Source of the DNA: an uncultured Pelagibacteraceae bacterium
GTDB lineage: Bacteria; Pseudomonadota; Alphaproteobacteria; Pelagibacterales; Pelagibacteraceae
Assembly (NCBI GenBank): GCA_902595375.1
Contig: CACJPW010000002.1
Coordinates: 77,745-141,744 of the forward strand
Direction of reading: 5' to 3'
DNA length: 64,000 nt
The first letter of the stretch is position 1; the number at the start of each line of letters is the position of its first letter. The position numbers and the translations under genes were made by a program. Below the pieces are notes generated by a model. That model did no database searches, had not been told where the DNA came from, and saw only the letters and a list, made by a program, of their open reading frames with translations. Positions 1 to 7,692 of the stretch are shown piece after piece.

Positions 1-78
1 CTTGTTAATTAATTTAAGTTTTCTACCACCTGCTGCATTTGCGTTAAATATCACCGCAAAATTCAATTTTTTATTCAT
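1..78 (-). CDS. 5' end of a diacylglycerol/lipid kinase-like gene (partial)
   Basis: The minus strand opens with ATG at 78-76 and stays open to the window edge for 26 codons. The N-terminus carries FNANAAGGRK about 11 residues in, resembling the first nucleotide-binding loop (hydrophobic strand, N-x-x-A/S-G-G) of the DAGK_cat/YegS lipid kinase family. Only the start is visible, so the family call rests on one motif. It is transcribed away from the PlcP-like gene across a 64 bp gap with Pho-box-like half-sites. A lipid kinase acting on diacylglycerol would fit chemically beside a phospholipase C that makes diacylglycerol, but that link is inference. Confidence 0.55.
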   Translation of the reverse strand, partial: MNKKLNFAVIFNANAAGGRKLKLINK

Positions 79-79
79 A

Positions 80-108
80 TTTTAACAATTCTGTAACATA
101 TTTATGAT
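80..108 (+). promoter_or_regulatory. Pho-box-like repeat upstream of the PlcP-like gene
   Basis: Three 7-mers sit at 11 bp spacing: TTTTAAC (80-86), CTGTAAC (91-97) and TTATGAT (102-108), with 4 bp spacers AATT and ATAT. PhoB binds tandem CTGTNAT-like 7-mers with 11 bp periodicity. The middle unit is a good match and the outer two are degenerate. The layout matches the better site before pstS (TTTTAAT, TTGTAAC, CTGTAAT), and the first spacing unit upstream is also A/T-rich there. Its place between divergent genes means it could serve either. Confidence 0.6.
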
Positions 109-142
109 TCTACTTTTACTAGAGATTCGTTTTATAAAAAAT

Positions 143-958
143 ATGGAAACAATTCAAACTAAATCTAAGGGAAAGATTTTAAATTACAAAAGCATCTTTA
201 TTTCCGACTTGCACCTTGGGCATAGAAAAAGTGCAGCAAACAAATTATTAGAATTTTACAAACATTCAAGGTCAGAGAATTTATACCTTGTTGGTGATAT
301 CATTGATGTTTGGGCTTTAAAAACAAAATTTTACTGGCCTCAAGAACATAATGATGTGATTCAAAAAACATTAAGAAAAGCAAGACATGGAACAAAAGTA
401 AAATATATTGTTGGAAATCATGATGATGTCTTCAGAAAATTTTTACCATTACATTTTGGCGATATTGAAGTTGTAAATAAAGCCATACATGTAAGCTCAG
501 ATAATAAAAAGTATATTGTTGTTCATGGTGATGCCTGGGATGGAGTCATGAAATATGCTCCATGGTTATCAAAAGTAGGAGCTGTCGCTTATAGTTTTTT
601 ACTTGAGTTTAATGTTGTTATCAATGTTTTTAGAAGATTATTTAAAAAGGGTAATTGGTCTTTAGCAAAATATTTAAAACACAAAGTAAAGAACGCTGTA
701 AAATATATAGGTGATTATGAAAAAACTTTAGCAATTTATGCTAAAAGAAAAAATGTTGATGGCATAATTTGCGGCCATATTCATCATTCTGCCGATCAAG
801 TCTTAGATGGTGTGAGATATTTAAATTGTGGTGATTGGGTAGAAGGTGCAACTTTCTTAGTAGAACATTTTGATGGTCGCATGGAAGTTATTGACTGGGA
901 CAAAATCAGAGGTGATGTTGTTGATTACGAGCCGTATCTAAAAGTAGTAAATAAATAA
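143..958 (+). CDS. plcP: PlcP-type metallophosphoesterase (phospholipase C-like, COG2908 family)
   Basis: Calcineurin-like metallophosphoesterase of 271 residues related to UDP-2,3-diacylglucosamine hydrolase (LpxH). All five metal-binding blocks are present: SDLHLG (about 21-26), GDIIDVW (51-57), GNHDD (91-95), HGDAWD (128-133) and GHIHH (211-215). In marine bacteria this COG2908 branch includes PlcP, which removes head groups from phospholipids to give diacylglycerol during phosphate starvation. The stop is directly followed by the start of a glycosyltransferase, the usual PlcP partner, and a Pho-box-like site lies just upstream; both favour PlcP over LpxH. The ATG at 143 is preferred over an upstream in-frame ATG at 104, which lies inside the Pho-box region. 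Confidence 0.75.
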   Translation: METIQTKSKGKILNYKSIFISDLHLGHRKSAANKLLEFYKHSRSENLYLVGDIIDVWALKTKFYWPQEHNDVIQKTLRKARHGTKVKYIVGNHDDVFRKFLPLHFGDIEVVNKAIHVSSDNKKYIVVHGDAWDGVMKYAPWLSKVGAVAYSFLLEFNVVINVFRRLFKKGNWSLAKYLKHKVKNAVKYIGDYEKTLAIYAKRKNVDGIICGHIHHSADQVLDGVRYLNCGDWVEGATFLVEHFDGRMEVIDWDKIRGDVVDYEPYLKVVNK

Positions 959-1966
959 ATGAAGATTTTAATCGTTACTGATGCCTGGTATCCGCAAGTG
1001 AACGGTGTTTGTAGAACTTTAAAAAATCTTGGCGATGAATTAAAAAAAATTGGACATCAGGTTGAATATATTGAACCTAATCAATTTTTTACTGTGCCAA
1101 TGCCAAAATATAATGAAATAAAACTTTCTATTAATGTTTGGCCTAGAGTAGGCAGATTAATTTCTAAAGCTGATGCTGACATAATTCACATAGCTACAGA
1201 AGGTCCGATAGGAATATTTGCAAAAAGATATTGTGTAAAAAGTAAGCTTAAGTTTACCACGTCTTACCATACTCAATTTGATAAATATTTGAAGCTATAC
1301 TATCCTTATTTGCCAATTAAGCTTGCTCAAAAGTTCCTTAAAGGATTTCACTCAAAGGCGGAAAAAATTTTAGTAACAACTCAGTCGATGAAAGATGAAC
1401 TTCAAGAAATTGGTTTTGAAAAGGATAAGATGGTTGTTTGGACTAGAGGAGCAAACCACGGGGCATTTCAAAAGCCTAAAAAGATTAATTTAGAGTATAA
1501 AAGACCAATTTATCTTTATGTGGGAAGAGTATCTATTGAAAAGAATATAAGAGCATTTCTGGATTTAGATTTAGAAGGTACGAAATTAGTTGTCGGTAAA
1601 GGACCTGATTTAGATAAACTAAAAAAAGAATATCCTGAAGCGATATTTAAAGGAGAGAGAACAAATGGTGAGCTTGCAAGTTACTTTGCTTCTTCTGATG
1701 TTTTTGTTTTCCCGAGCAAAACAGATACTTTTGGAATTGTAATTATAGAAGCTTTAAAATGTGGATTGCCAGTAGCTGCTTACCCAGTAGCAGGACCAAA
1801 AGATATTTTTAACGGTACAAACATTGGCTCGTTAAACAACGATCTTAAAAAAGCAGCACTTGAAGCTCTTAAGTCAGATAGAAGCGCTTGCATTGAGCAT
1901 GCAAAAAAATATACCTGGGAAAATTGCGCAAAAATCTTTTTAAATAGTGCGGTATCAAACCGCTAA
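959..1966 (+). CDS. agt: GT4 glycosyltransferase, likely diacylglycerol glycosyltransferase
   Basis: Family 4 GT-B glycosyltransferase of 335 residues. The N-terminal half starts with VTDAWYPQVNGV, the glycine-rich acceptor loop. The C-terminal half has YVGRVSIEKN, VGKGP and the donor-binding stretch SKTDTFGIVIIEAL with the E-x7-E pattern. The ATG directly follows the plcP TAA, so the two are translationally linked. Marine bacteria use such PlcP-paired enzymes (Agt) to add glucose or glucuronate to diacylglycerol, replacing phospholipids when phosphate is short. The sugar donor cannot be read from sequence. A mannosyltransferase of similar fold is the alternative; context makes the lipid role more likely. 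Confidence 0.7.
   Translation: MKILIVTDAWYPQVNGVCRTLKNLGDELKKIGHQVEYIEPNQFFTVPMPKYNEIKLSINVWPRVGRLISKADADIIHIATEGPIGIFAKRYCVKSKLKFTTSYHTQFDKYLKLYYPYLPIKLAQKFLKGFHSKAEKILVTTQSMKDELQEIGFEKDKMVVWTRGANHGAFQKPKKINLEYKRPIYLYVGRVSIEKNIRAFLDLDLEGTKLVVGKGPDLDKLKKEYPEAIFKGERTNGELASYFASSDVFVFPSKTDTFGIVIIEALKCGLPVAAYPVAGPKDIFNGTNIGSLNNDLKKAALEALKSDRSACIEHAKKYTWENCAKIFLNSAVSNR
1949..1963 (+). terminator. weak hairpin over the agt stop codon
   Basis: GCGGT (1949-1953), loop ATCAA, ACCGC (1959-1963), ending one base before the agt stop codon. The stem is only 5 bp and what follows is A-rich rather than a T-tract, so it may only slow readthrough into phoR or be chance. Confidence 0.25.
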
Positions 1967-2008
1967 AAAATATTTCTTTAGTCTATATCTTTAAAGTATA
2001 ATCAAATC

Positions 2009-3205
2009 ATGGAATTATTATTTTACTCTCTTGCTGGAATAATTGTGATCGTAGTAATTGCAGTATCCAGAAAATCAATTGTAGCAGGTATGGAGGCAAG
2101 ATCCGATATTAAGAGAGAGAACAAACCAAGTAATAATGAAGAGGGAATAGAAGACATCACCAATGAAAATATTGAAAAAACTAATGAGCAAGTAAAGATT
2201 ATAAATCAAATCGATGATCTAATTTTAATTGTAGATAAATTTAAAAATATCAAATTTTTTAATAGTAGTGCAAAAAAAAAATTTGGAGAAAATAATTTAA
2301 ATAAGCACGTGGCTACTTTATTGAGAGTTCCTGATTTACTCCAAAATATTGATTTAGTGCTTTTAAAAAAAGAGACAATTACTATGGATTTAGAATTATC
2401 CTCTCCCTCATTTCAGTTCTTTAAAGTTCATCTATTCTCTGGACCGACCTCATATGTCGATGATCCTGACTCAGTTGTTTTATTTCTAAAAGATTTAACT
2501 GATATTATAAAAGCGCAAAGGTTCAAATCTGATTTTGTAGCCAATGTAAGCCATGAACTTAAAACGCCTTTAGTTTCTATTAAAGGATTTCTAGAAACTA
2601 TAAGCGGACATGCGAAAGATGATTTAGAAGCACAAAAAAAATTCATACCGATAATGCTTGAGCAAGCTGATAGAATGGAAAGCTTAATTAAAGATTTACT
2701 TTCATTAAGTAGAATTGAGTTAGAGGAACATATACAGCCTCAAGATAAAGTAAATTTAAAAGAAATTTTAAGTAACGTTGAAGACATCCATCAAAAAAAT
2801 TTAAAATCTTTTGAATTTAAAAATAATGTAAAAGATGATTTCTTTATTAAAGGCGATCATGAAAAATTAATTGAAGTTTTTTCAAATATTATTGATAACA
2901 GTATAAAATATTCAGAAAAAAATAAAAAGATCGAGGTTAATTGTGGGCAAGGTAACGGAAAAGTAATAGGAGACTCTTATACCGTGTCCATTAAAGATAA
3001 TGGTATTGGAATTCCAACTGAACAACTTCCGAGAATTACAGAAAGATTTTTTAGAGTTGATGCAGCTAAAAGTAAAAAAGTTGGTGGCACTGGACTTGGA
3101 ATGGCGATCGTGAAGCACATTGTTAATCAGCATAGAGGTGAGTTAGAAATAAAAAGTGAGACTCAAAGGGGCACCGAAATAAAGGTTCACTTTTCTAAAT
3201 TTTAG
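2009..3205 (+). CDS. phoR: phosphate regulon sensor histidine kinase PhoR
   Basis: Membrane-bound sensor kinase of 398 residues. A single helix (about 3-20) anchors it, a short linker and PAS-like segment follow (about 65-165), then HisKA with VSHELKTP (phospho-acceptor H182) and HATPase_c with N-box DNSIKY, DNGIGIP, FFRVD and GGTGLGMAIVKHI. It should phosphorylate PhoB when the Pst transporter runs dry. There is one transmembrane helix and no periplasmic domain, as in other PhoR proteins that sense via PstB/PhoU. It lies upstream of pst while phoB ends that operon, so the pair is split across about 6 kb. No Pho box is evident in the 42 bp before it. Confidence 0.9.
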   Translation: MELLFYSLAGIIVIVVIAVSRKSIVAGMEARSDIKRENKPSNNEEGIEDITNENIEKTNEQVKIINQIDDLILIVDKFKNIKFFNSSAKKKFGENNLNKHVATLLRVPDLLQNIDLVLLKKETITMDLELSSPSFQFFKVHLFSGPTSYVDDPDSVVLFLKDLTDIIKAQRFKSDFVANVSHELKTPLVSIKGFLETISGHAKDDLEAQKKFIPIMLEQADRMESLIKDLLSLSRIELEEHIQPQDKVNLKEILSNVEDIHQKNLKSFEFKNNVKDDFFIKGDHEKLIEVFSNIIDNSIKYSEKNKKIEVNCGQGNGKVIGDSYTVSIKDNGIGIPTEQLPRITERFFRVDAAKSKKVGGTGLGMAIVKHIVNQHRGELEIKSETQRGTEIKVHFSKF

Positions 3206-3268
3206 CAAATATTACAGTTTTATTAAATTTTGTCTTGAGATAAACGGCAAAATAGTTAAAGTTTTAGT

Positions 3269-3880
3269 ATGACTAGATTAATGAATTATATAAGTCTGGT
3301 TTTATTAACTTTAATTTTTACAACTGTTAAGGCAGATGTAAACTTAATTGAGAAAACTTTACGTTCTCAACCTCTTACAGTTTTTGATCTTGGACTTTTA
3401 AGACTTAAAAACGATCTTAGGCAAGCTAAAAACGATTTAGTTCTTGAAGTAGATAATAAAAATGTATCTACAATTTATACTGAAGCTATATTTTCTAGAA
3501 GAGACGATGGAATTCAATTAATTGTGTCAGCACCGATGAGCACTCATTTAAATGCTAACTCGTACATGGTGGACTCAATTAAATGTAGAAAAATTTTTGA
3601 AAAAGTTAAAAATAATCTTTTAAAAGGACAAAACGAGAGCAATATGATTCACTCAAAAGCTGCATCTTATTTAAGTGAAGTATTCACCGCTCCAACACAA
3701 TGGAATGCTTGGAGATATGATAAAAGTTTTACACAAAAATTAGTTAACTTTGTACAACTAGAAGTTACATTAAAGCCAACTCAATCCTACGCAGTTAAAA
3801 ATAAAGTAAGACCTTTTAGTTGCGGAGGGTCTTTAGCCTCTGATTATCAACAAATCGAGATAACTAGAAAGTTCAACTAA
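3269..3880 (+). CDS. unrecognised exported protein in the pho cluster
   Basis: A 203-residue protein I do not recognise. Residues 1-22 form a typical signal peptide (hydrophobic core SLVLLTLIFTTV, cleavage near KADVN). The mature part of about 180 residues has no other membrane segment. It has two cysteines, in SIKCRKIF (about 111) and PFSCGGSL (about 186), which could form a disulfide in the periplasm. A charged helix-like stretch (LRLKNDLRQAKNDL) follows the signal. It lies between phoR and pstS, 63 bp after phoR and ending just before the pstS Pho box. Base composition matches its neighbours. A role in phosphate acquisition is inference from position only. Confidence 0.7.
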   Translation: MTRLMNYISLVLLTLIFTTVKADVNLIEKTLRSQPLTVFDLGLLRLKNDLRQAKNDLVLEVDNKNVSTIYTEAIFSRRDDGIQLIVSAPMSTHLNANSYMVDSIKCRKIFEKVKNNLLKGQNESNMIHSKAASYLSEVFTAPTQWNAWRYDKSFTQKLVNFVQLEVTLKPTQSYAVKNKVRPFSCGGSLASDYQQIEITRKFN

Positions 3881-3890
3881 AAAGTTATCA

Positions 3891-3919
3891 TTTTAATAAA
3901 TTTGTAACATATCTGTAAT
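3891..3919 (+). promoter_or_regulatory. Pho box upstream of pstS
   Basis: TTGTAAC (3902-3908), spacer ATAT, CTGTAAT (3913-3919): two 7-mers at 11 bp periodicity, as in the PhoB consensus. A degenerate third copy, TTTTAAT, sits at 3891-3897. It lies about 70 bp before the pstS start, a suitable place to replace the -35 element. This is the clearest PhoB site in the window. Confidence 0.75.
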
Positions 3920-3939
3920 AATTAAGAGTCCTCTTAATT
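3920..3939. repeat. palindrome between the Pho box and pstS
   Basis: AATTAAGAG, TC, CTCTTAATT: perfect 9 bp arms about a 2 bp centre, starting immediately after the last Pho half-site. The centre contains GAGTC, a GANTC methylation motif. It could be a second operator, an RNA hairpin in the pstS leader, or chance in A/T-rich DNA. Confidence 0.5.
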
Positions 3940-3987
3940 TTATGAATCCAATGTTTGTTAATTAATTAATAAATGAAAGGATAAACA

Positions 3988-4992
3988 ATGAGAAAACTAT
4001 CAATCGCTTTAGCTTCATTAGTTGCAATGTTAGTTGTAACTTCTGCTCAAGCTAGAGATCAGATTAAAATCGTAGGTTCTTCAACTGTATTCCCTTATGC
4101 AACAATCGTTGCTGAAAGATTTGGTTCGTCTGGTAAATTTAAAACACCAGTAATCGAGTCAACAGGAACAGGTGGTGGAGCTAAATTATTCTGTGCTGGA
4201 GTTGGTACAGAGCACCCAGACGTAACAAATGCATCTAGAGCCATGAAGGCTAAAGAGTACGCGCTATGTCAAAAAAATGGTGTTGAAGAAATCGTAGAGA
4301 TTACAGTTGGTAATGATGGAATAACGTTAGCTTATTCTAAAGATGCTAAACCAGTAAACTTTACAAAAAAACAATTATGGGCAGCATTAGCAAAAGAAGT
4401 TGCTAAAGATGGTAAGTTAGTACCGAATCCATATAAAAAATGGAGCGATATTGACTCTTCATTACCAAACTACCCAATTAAAGTGATGGTACCTCCAGGA
4501 ACATCAGGAACAAGAGATGCCTGGAATTCATTAGTAATGAAAAAAGGTATCGATAAAGCTTCAAAAGATGCTGGTGCTAAATATAAAGCACTAAGAGAAG
4601 ACGGTGCGGTAATTGAAGTTGGTGAAAACGACTCACTAATTATTCAAAAACTAGCTGCTGATAAAGAAATGTTTGGTTTCTTTGGTTTCAGTTATTTCTT
4701 AGCTGCAAAAGACAAATTGCAAGCAGCGAGCATTGAAGGTGGTCAACCAAGCTTAAAATCTATTCAAGATTATAGCTATGCAGTTGCAAGACCTTTATTC
4801 TTCTACGTGAAAAAAGCTCACGTGGGCGTTGTACCAGGCTTACATGAATTCGTAAAAGAGTTCACAAGTAAAAAAGCTATGGGTAAAAAAGGTTATTTAA
4901 CTGATATCGGGCTAGTACCCCTAGATGGCAAGTTATACAAAACATCTAGAACTAACGCTACGAAGTTAGTTAACATGCCTGCTAAGAAGTAG
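3988..4992 (+). CDS. pstS: phosphate-binding protein PstS
   Basis: Periplasmic high-affinity phosphate-binding protein of 334 residues. It has a signal peptide with cleavage near SAQA/RDQ (about 22/23), then the PstS start IKIVGSSTVFPYA, the phosphate-contacting STGTGGGAKLF loop, and PPGTSGTRDAWN (S/T-G-T-R binding segment). It feeds the PstCAB importer encoded next. A strong ribosome site (AAAGGA) lies about 8 bp before the ATG. A hairpin terminator directly downstream would let this subunit be made in excess over the membrane parts, as is common for binding proteins. Expression is expected to be PhoB-dependent through the upstream Pho box. Confidence 0.95.
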   Translation: MRKLSIALASLVAMLVVTSAQARDQIKIVGSSTVFPYATIVAERFGSSGKFKTPVIESTGTGGGAKLFCAGVGTEHPDVTNASRAMKAKEYALCQKNGVEEIVEITVGNDGITLAYSKDAKPVNFTKKQLWAALAKEVAKDGKLVPNPYKKWSDIDSSLPNYPIKVMVPPGTSGTRDAWNSLVMKKGIDKASKDAGAKYKALREDGAVIEVGENDSLIIQKLAADKEMFGFFGFSYFLAAKDKLQAASIEGGQPSLKSIQDYSYAVARPLFFYVKKAHVGVVPGLHEFVKEFTSKKAMGKKGYLTDIGLVPLDGKLYKTSRTNATKLVNMPAKK

Positions 4993-5007
4993 TAGTATCA
5001 ATTAAAC

Positions 5008-5034
5008 AAAAAGGGGGTATTTTACCCCCTTTTT
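5008..5034 (+). terminator. rho-independent terminator/attenuator after pstS
   Basis: AAAAAGGGGGTA, loop TTT, TACCCCCTTTTT: a 7 bp G/C-anchored stem (5013-5019 with 5023-5029) flanked by A- and T-tracts, 15 bp after the pstS stop and before pstC. It is the strongest hairpin in the operon and should make transcription of pstCAB partial relative to pstS. Confidence 0.8.
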
Positions 5035-5051
5035 TATCTTAAAAGCTCAAT

Positions 5052-6428
5052 ATGAATTTAATACTTGTAACTTTTATTATTCTCTTAGCTTTCACAAGTT
5101 ATTATTTCGGTAGAAAAAAAGCTCTAGTTATTCAATCATCACAAAGACTTACGGCATTACCAAAATTTTATGGATATTATTTAGCTGCTTGGTGTGCTGC
5201 ACCAGCATTAATAATTTTTGCTCTTTGGTCAGTTTTTGAACCATCAATCGTTAAAACATTTATTTTACAAGATTACACTGATCAGAACTTAACTAAAAAT
5301 GAGCTTCAGCTTATTTACACAAAGGTTAAAGCATTAGCCGCAGGAACTTACACGGGAAATATTACTAATTTTCTAGATGAGTCTGCTAATAAGTACATTC
5401 AATTAAAAGGAATAGCTAACAGCGCTAAAGTAGCAATTATTTTAGCAATTTTAATTTTCTCTCTGAGTTTTGCATATAGATCTGTTCAGAAAAATGATCG
5501 CATGAGAGAACCAGTAGAAATTTTTCTTAAATGGGTGTTATTTGTTGCATCATTAGGTGCAGTTTTAGTTACAATTGGAATAGTTTTTTCACTTTTATTC
5601 GAAGCGATTAGGTTTTTTCAAGCAGTAAAAATCTTTGACTTTATATTCGGAACTCATTGGTATCCTGCTAAAACTTTTGTAAGAGATGGTCAACCAGATC
5701 CTGAATTAATGAAGGATGCTTTCGGAGCTGTACCTTTATTTGCTGGAACTTTTTTTATTGCTTTTATTGCAATGTGTGTTGCCATCCCCATAGGTTTGCT
5801 GAGTGGGATATATCTATCTGAGTATGCTGGAAGAGGTGTAAGAAAATATGCTAAACCTATTATTGAGATTTTAGCTGGTATTCCAACAGTAGTATATGGT
5901 TTTTTTGCAGCTTTAACCGTCGGTCCTTTTGTTAAAGAAATAGGTAATGCTATGGGCTTAGAAGTTTCAGCGGAGAGCGCTTTAGCTGCAGGAGCAGTTA
6001 TGGGAGTAATGATAATTCCTTTTATTTCAAGTCTAAGCGATGACGTTATAACAGCAGTACCGCAAAATTTAAGAGATGGAAGTTACGCAATGGGTGCAAC
6101 AAAATCTGAAACTGTAAAAAAAGTAATTTTTCCAGCAGCCTTACCTGGTATCGTAGGTTCGATACTTTTAGCAGTATCAAGAGCGGTGGGAGAAACAATG
6201 ATCGTTGTAATGGCCTCAGGACTAGCGGCTAATCTTACAATGAATCCACTCGAATCAACTTCAACCATTACAGCACAAATTGTAGTAATTTTAATTGGAG
6301 ACCAACAATTTGGAGATCCAAAAACTCAATCAGCTTTTGCCTTAGGAATATCTTTATTTATAGTAACTTTATTTTTAAATGTAATCGCTCTTTCAGTTGT
6401 TAAAAAATATAGGGAAAAATATGAATAG
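5052..6428 (+). CDS. pstC: phosphate ABC transporter permease PstC
   Basis: Inner-membrane permease of 458 residues, much longer than the roughly 320 of E. coli PstC because of an N-terminal extension with extra helices (about 3-20, 43-63, 125-145). The C-terminal half is the BPD-type core, with the EAA loop DGSYAMGATKSETVKKVIFPAALPG-like region at about residues 340-365 (key D-G-x-MGA and PAALPG). Long PstC forms are typical of alphaproteobacteria. It forms the channel with PstA. Its last 8 bp overlap pstA. Confidence 0.93.
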   Translation: MNLILVTFIILLAFTSYYFGRKKALVIQSSQRLTALPKFYGYYLAAWCAAPALIIFALWSVFEPSIVKTFILQDYTDQNLTKNELQLIYTKVKALAAGTYTGNITNFLDESANKYIQLKGIANSAKVAIILAILIFSLSFAYRSVQKNDRMREPVEIFLKWVLFVASLGAVLVTIGIVFSLLFEAIRFFQAVKIFDFIFGTHWYPAKTFVRDGQPDPELMKDAFGAVPLFAGTFFIAFIAMCVAIPIGLLSGIYLSEYAGRGVRKYAKPIIEILAGIPTVVYGFFAALTVGPFVKEIGNAMGLEVSAESALAAGAVMGVMIIPFISSLSDDVITAVPQNLRDGSYAMGATKSETVKKVIFPAALPGIVGSILLAVSRAVGETMIVVMASGLAANLTMNPLESTSTITAQIVVILIGDQQFGDPKTQSAFALGISLFIVTLFLNVIALSVVKKYREKYE

Positions 6429-7692
6429 TTTTAAGAAAAATTTATTAAAAAAAAGATATAACGCTGAAAGAAGATTTCAATGGTATGGCAAAATAGCTAT
6501 AGGATTAGCTTTAAGCTTTTTAGCAGTTTTTATGTTTCAGATATTTTCAAAAGGTTACTCAGCTTTCCAAAAAACTTGGATAGTAACAGAAGTTCATTAT
6601 GATAAAGAATTACTTTTAATCGATGCAGAAAGTCCATCAAAAGATGATTTAGAAAATGCAGACTATTATGATGTTGCTTACAAAGCTATGACCTCATTAG
6701 ATCCTGGACTTCCTGAAGAAGAGGATCGTCAATTAATTCAAATGGTTTCATATAAATATGAGACTGAAGTTAAAGATCTACTTTTAAAAAATCCAGACTT
6801 TCTGGGTAAAATAGTACCCATAAAATTAACAGCTTCTGATGATGTTGATCAAGTTCATAAAGGAAATTATCCAAGAGATATCCCTGAAAAGAATAGAAGA
6901 GTAAATGATTATCAGCTGCAGATTTACGATATGCTTAATGAAAGAGGGGATATTTTATCAGAGTTTAACATTAGTTTTTTTACAAGCCCTGATTCAAGAG
7001 AGGCAGAACTAGCAGGTATAGCTAGCTCGTTTATGGGAACAGTTTTTAGTATACTAGTATGTTTAGCGTTTTCATTTCCTGTTGCAGTGTTAGCTGCAAT
7101 TTATCTCGAGGAATTTGCACCAAAAAATAAATTTACAGATTTTATAGAAGTAAACATTAATAATTTAGCAGCTGTTCCATCGATAGTATTTGGTTTGCTA
7201 GGTCTTGGTGTTTTATTAGCAGTTTTTAATTTACCAAGATCGACACCACTTGTTGGAGGAATTACTTTGTCTCTTATGACATTACCAACAATAATTATTG
7301 CTGCAAGAGCCTCTTTAAAAGCTGTACCACCAAGTATAAGAGAAGCTGCATTAGCGATGGGTGCAAGTAATATGCAAACGACCATGCATCATACTGTGCC
7401 ACTATCAATGCCTGGAACTTTATCTGGAACGATAATTGGCTTAGCTCAAGCCTTAGGGGAAACAGCCCCTTTAATTTTAATAGGAATGGTTGCTTTTGTG
7501 AACACAATACCTGGAACGCCAGTTGATCCTGCTGCAAGTTTACCAGTTCAGATATATATATGGTCAGAAAGTGCTGAGAGGGGTTTCGTTGAAAAAGTAT
7601 CTGCATGTATTATGGTGCTTCTAGCTTTTTTAATTTTAATGAACTTGGCAGCTCAAATCGTTAGACACAAATTTGAAAAGAAATGGAGTTAA
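6421..7692 (+). CDS. pstA: phosphate ABC transporter permease PstA
   Basis: Inner-membrane permease of 423 residues with one N-terminal helix (about 21-42), a soluble insert of about 140 residues (DUF3333-like extension seen in alphaproteobacterial PstA), then the BPD core with EAALAMGASNMQT and PLSMPGTLSG-type EAA loop. The ATG at 6421 is chosen because it is preceded by AGGGAA and overlaps the pstC stop; an upstream in-frame TTG at 6397 lies deeper in pstC. The stop is directly followed by pstB. Confidence 0.93.
   Translation: MNSFKKNLLKKRYNAERRFQWYGKIAIGLALSFLAVFMFQIFSKGYSAFQKTWIVTEVHYDKELLLIDAESPSKDDLENADYYDVAYKAMTSLDPGLPEEEDRQLIQMVSYKYETEVKDLLLKNPDFLGKIVPIKLTASDDVDQVHKGNYPRDIPEKNRRVNDYQLQIYDMLNERGDILSEFNISFFTSPDSREAELAGIASSFMGTVFSILVCLAFSFPVAVLAAIYLEEFAPKNKFTDFIEVNINNLAAVPSIVFGLLGLGVLLAVFNLPRSTPLVGGITLSLMTLPTIIIAARASLKAVPPSIREAALAMGASNMQTTMHHTVPLSMPGTLSGTIIGLAQALGETAPLILIGMVAFVNTIPGTPVDPAASLPVQIYIWSESAERGFVEKVSACIMVLLAFLILMNLAAQIVRHKFEKKWS

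Noticed and set aside
104-142. Upstream ATG extending the PlcP-like protein by 13 residues
   Set aside because: It lies inside the Pho-box half-sites, and the added residues are not part of the metallophosphoesterase fold.
3206-3268. Third Pho box before the unknown exported protein
   Set aside because: TTTTATT and TTTGTCT are at 11 bp spacing but the match is too weak to separate from A/T-rich background.
7295-7606. 103-codon antisense frame in pstA
   Set aside because: It shadows the conserved permease core of PstA, with no domain or ribosome site.
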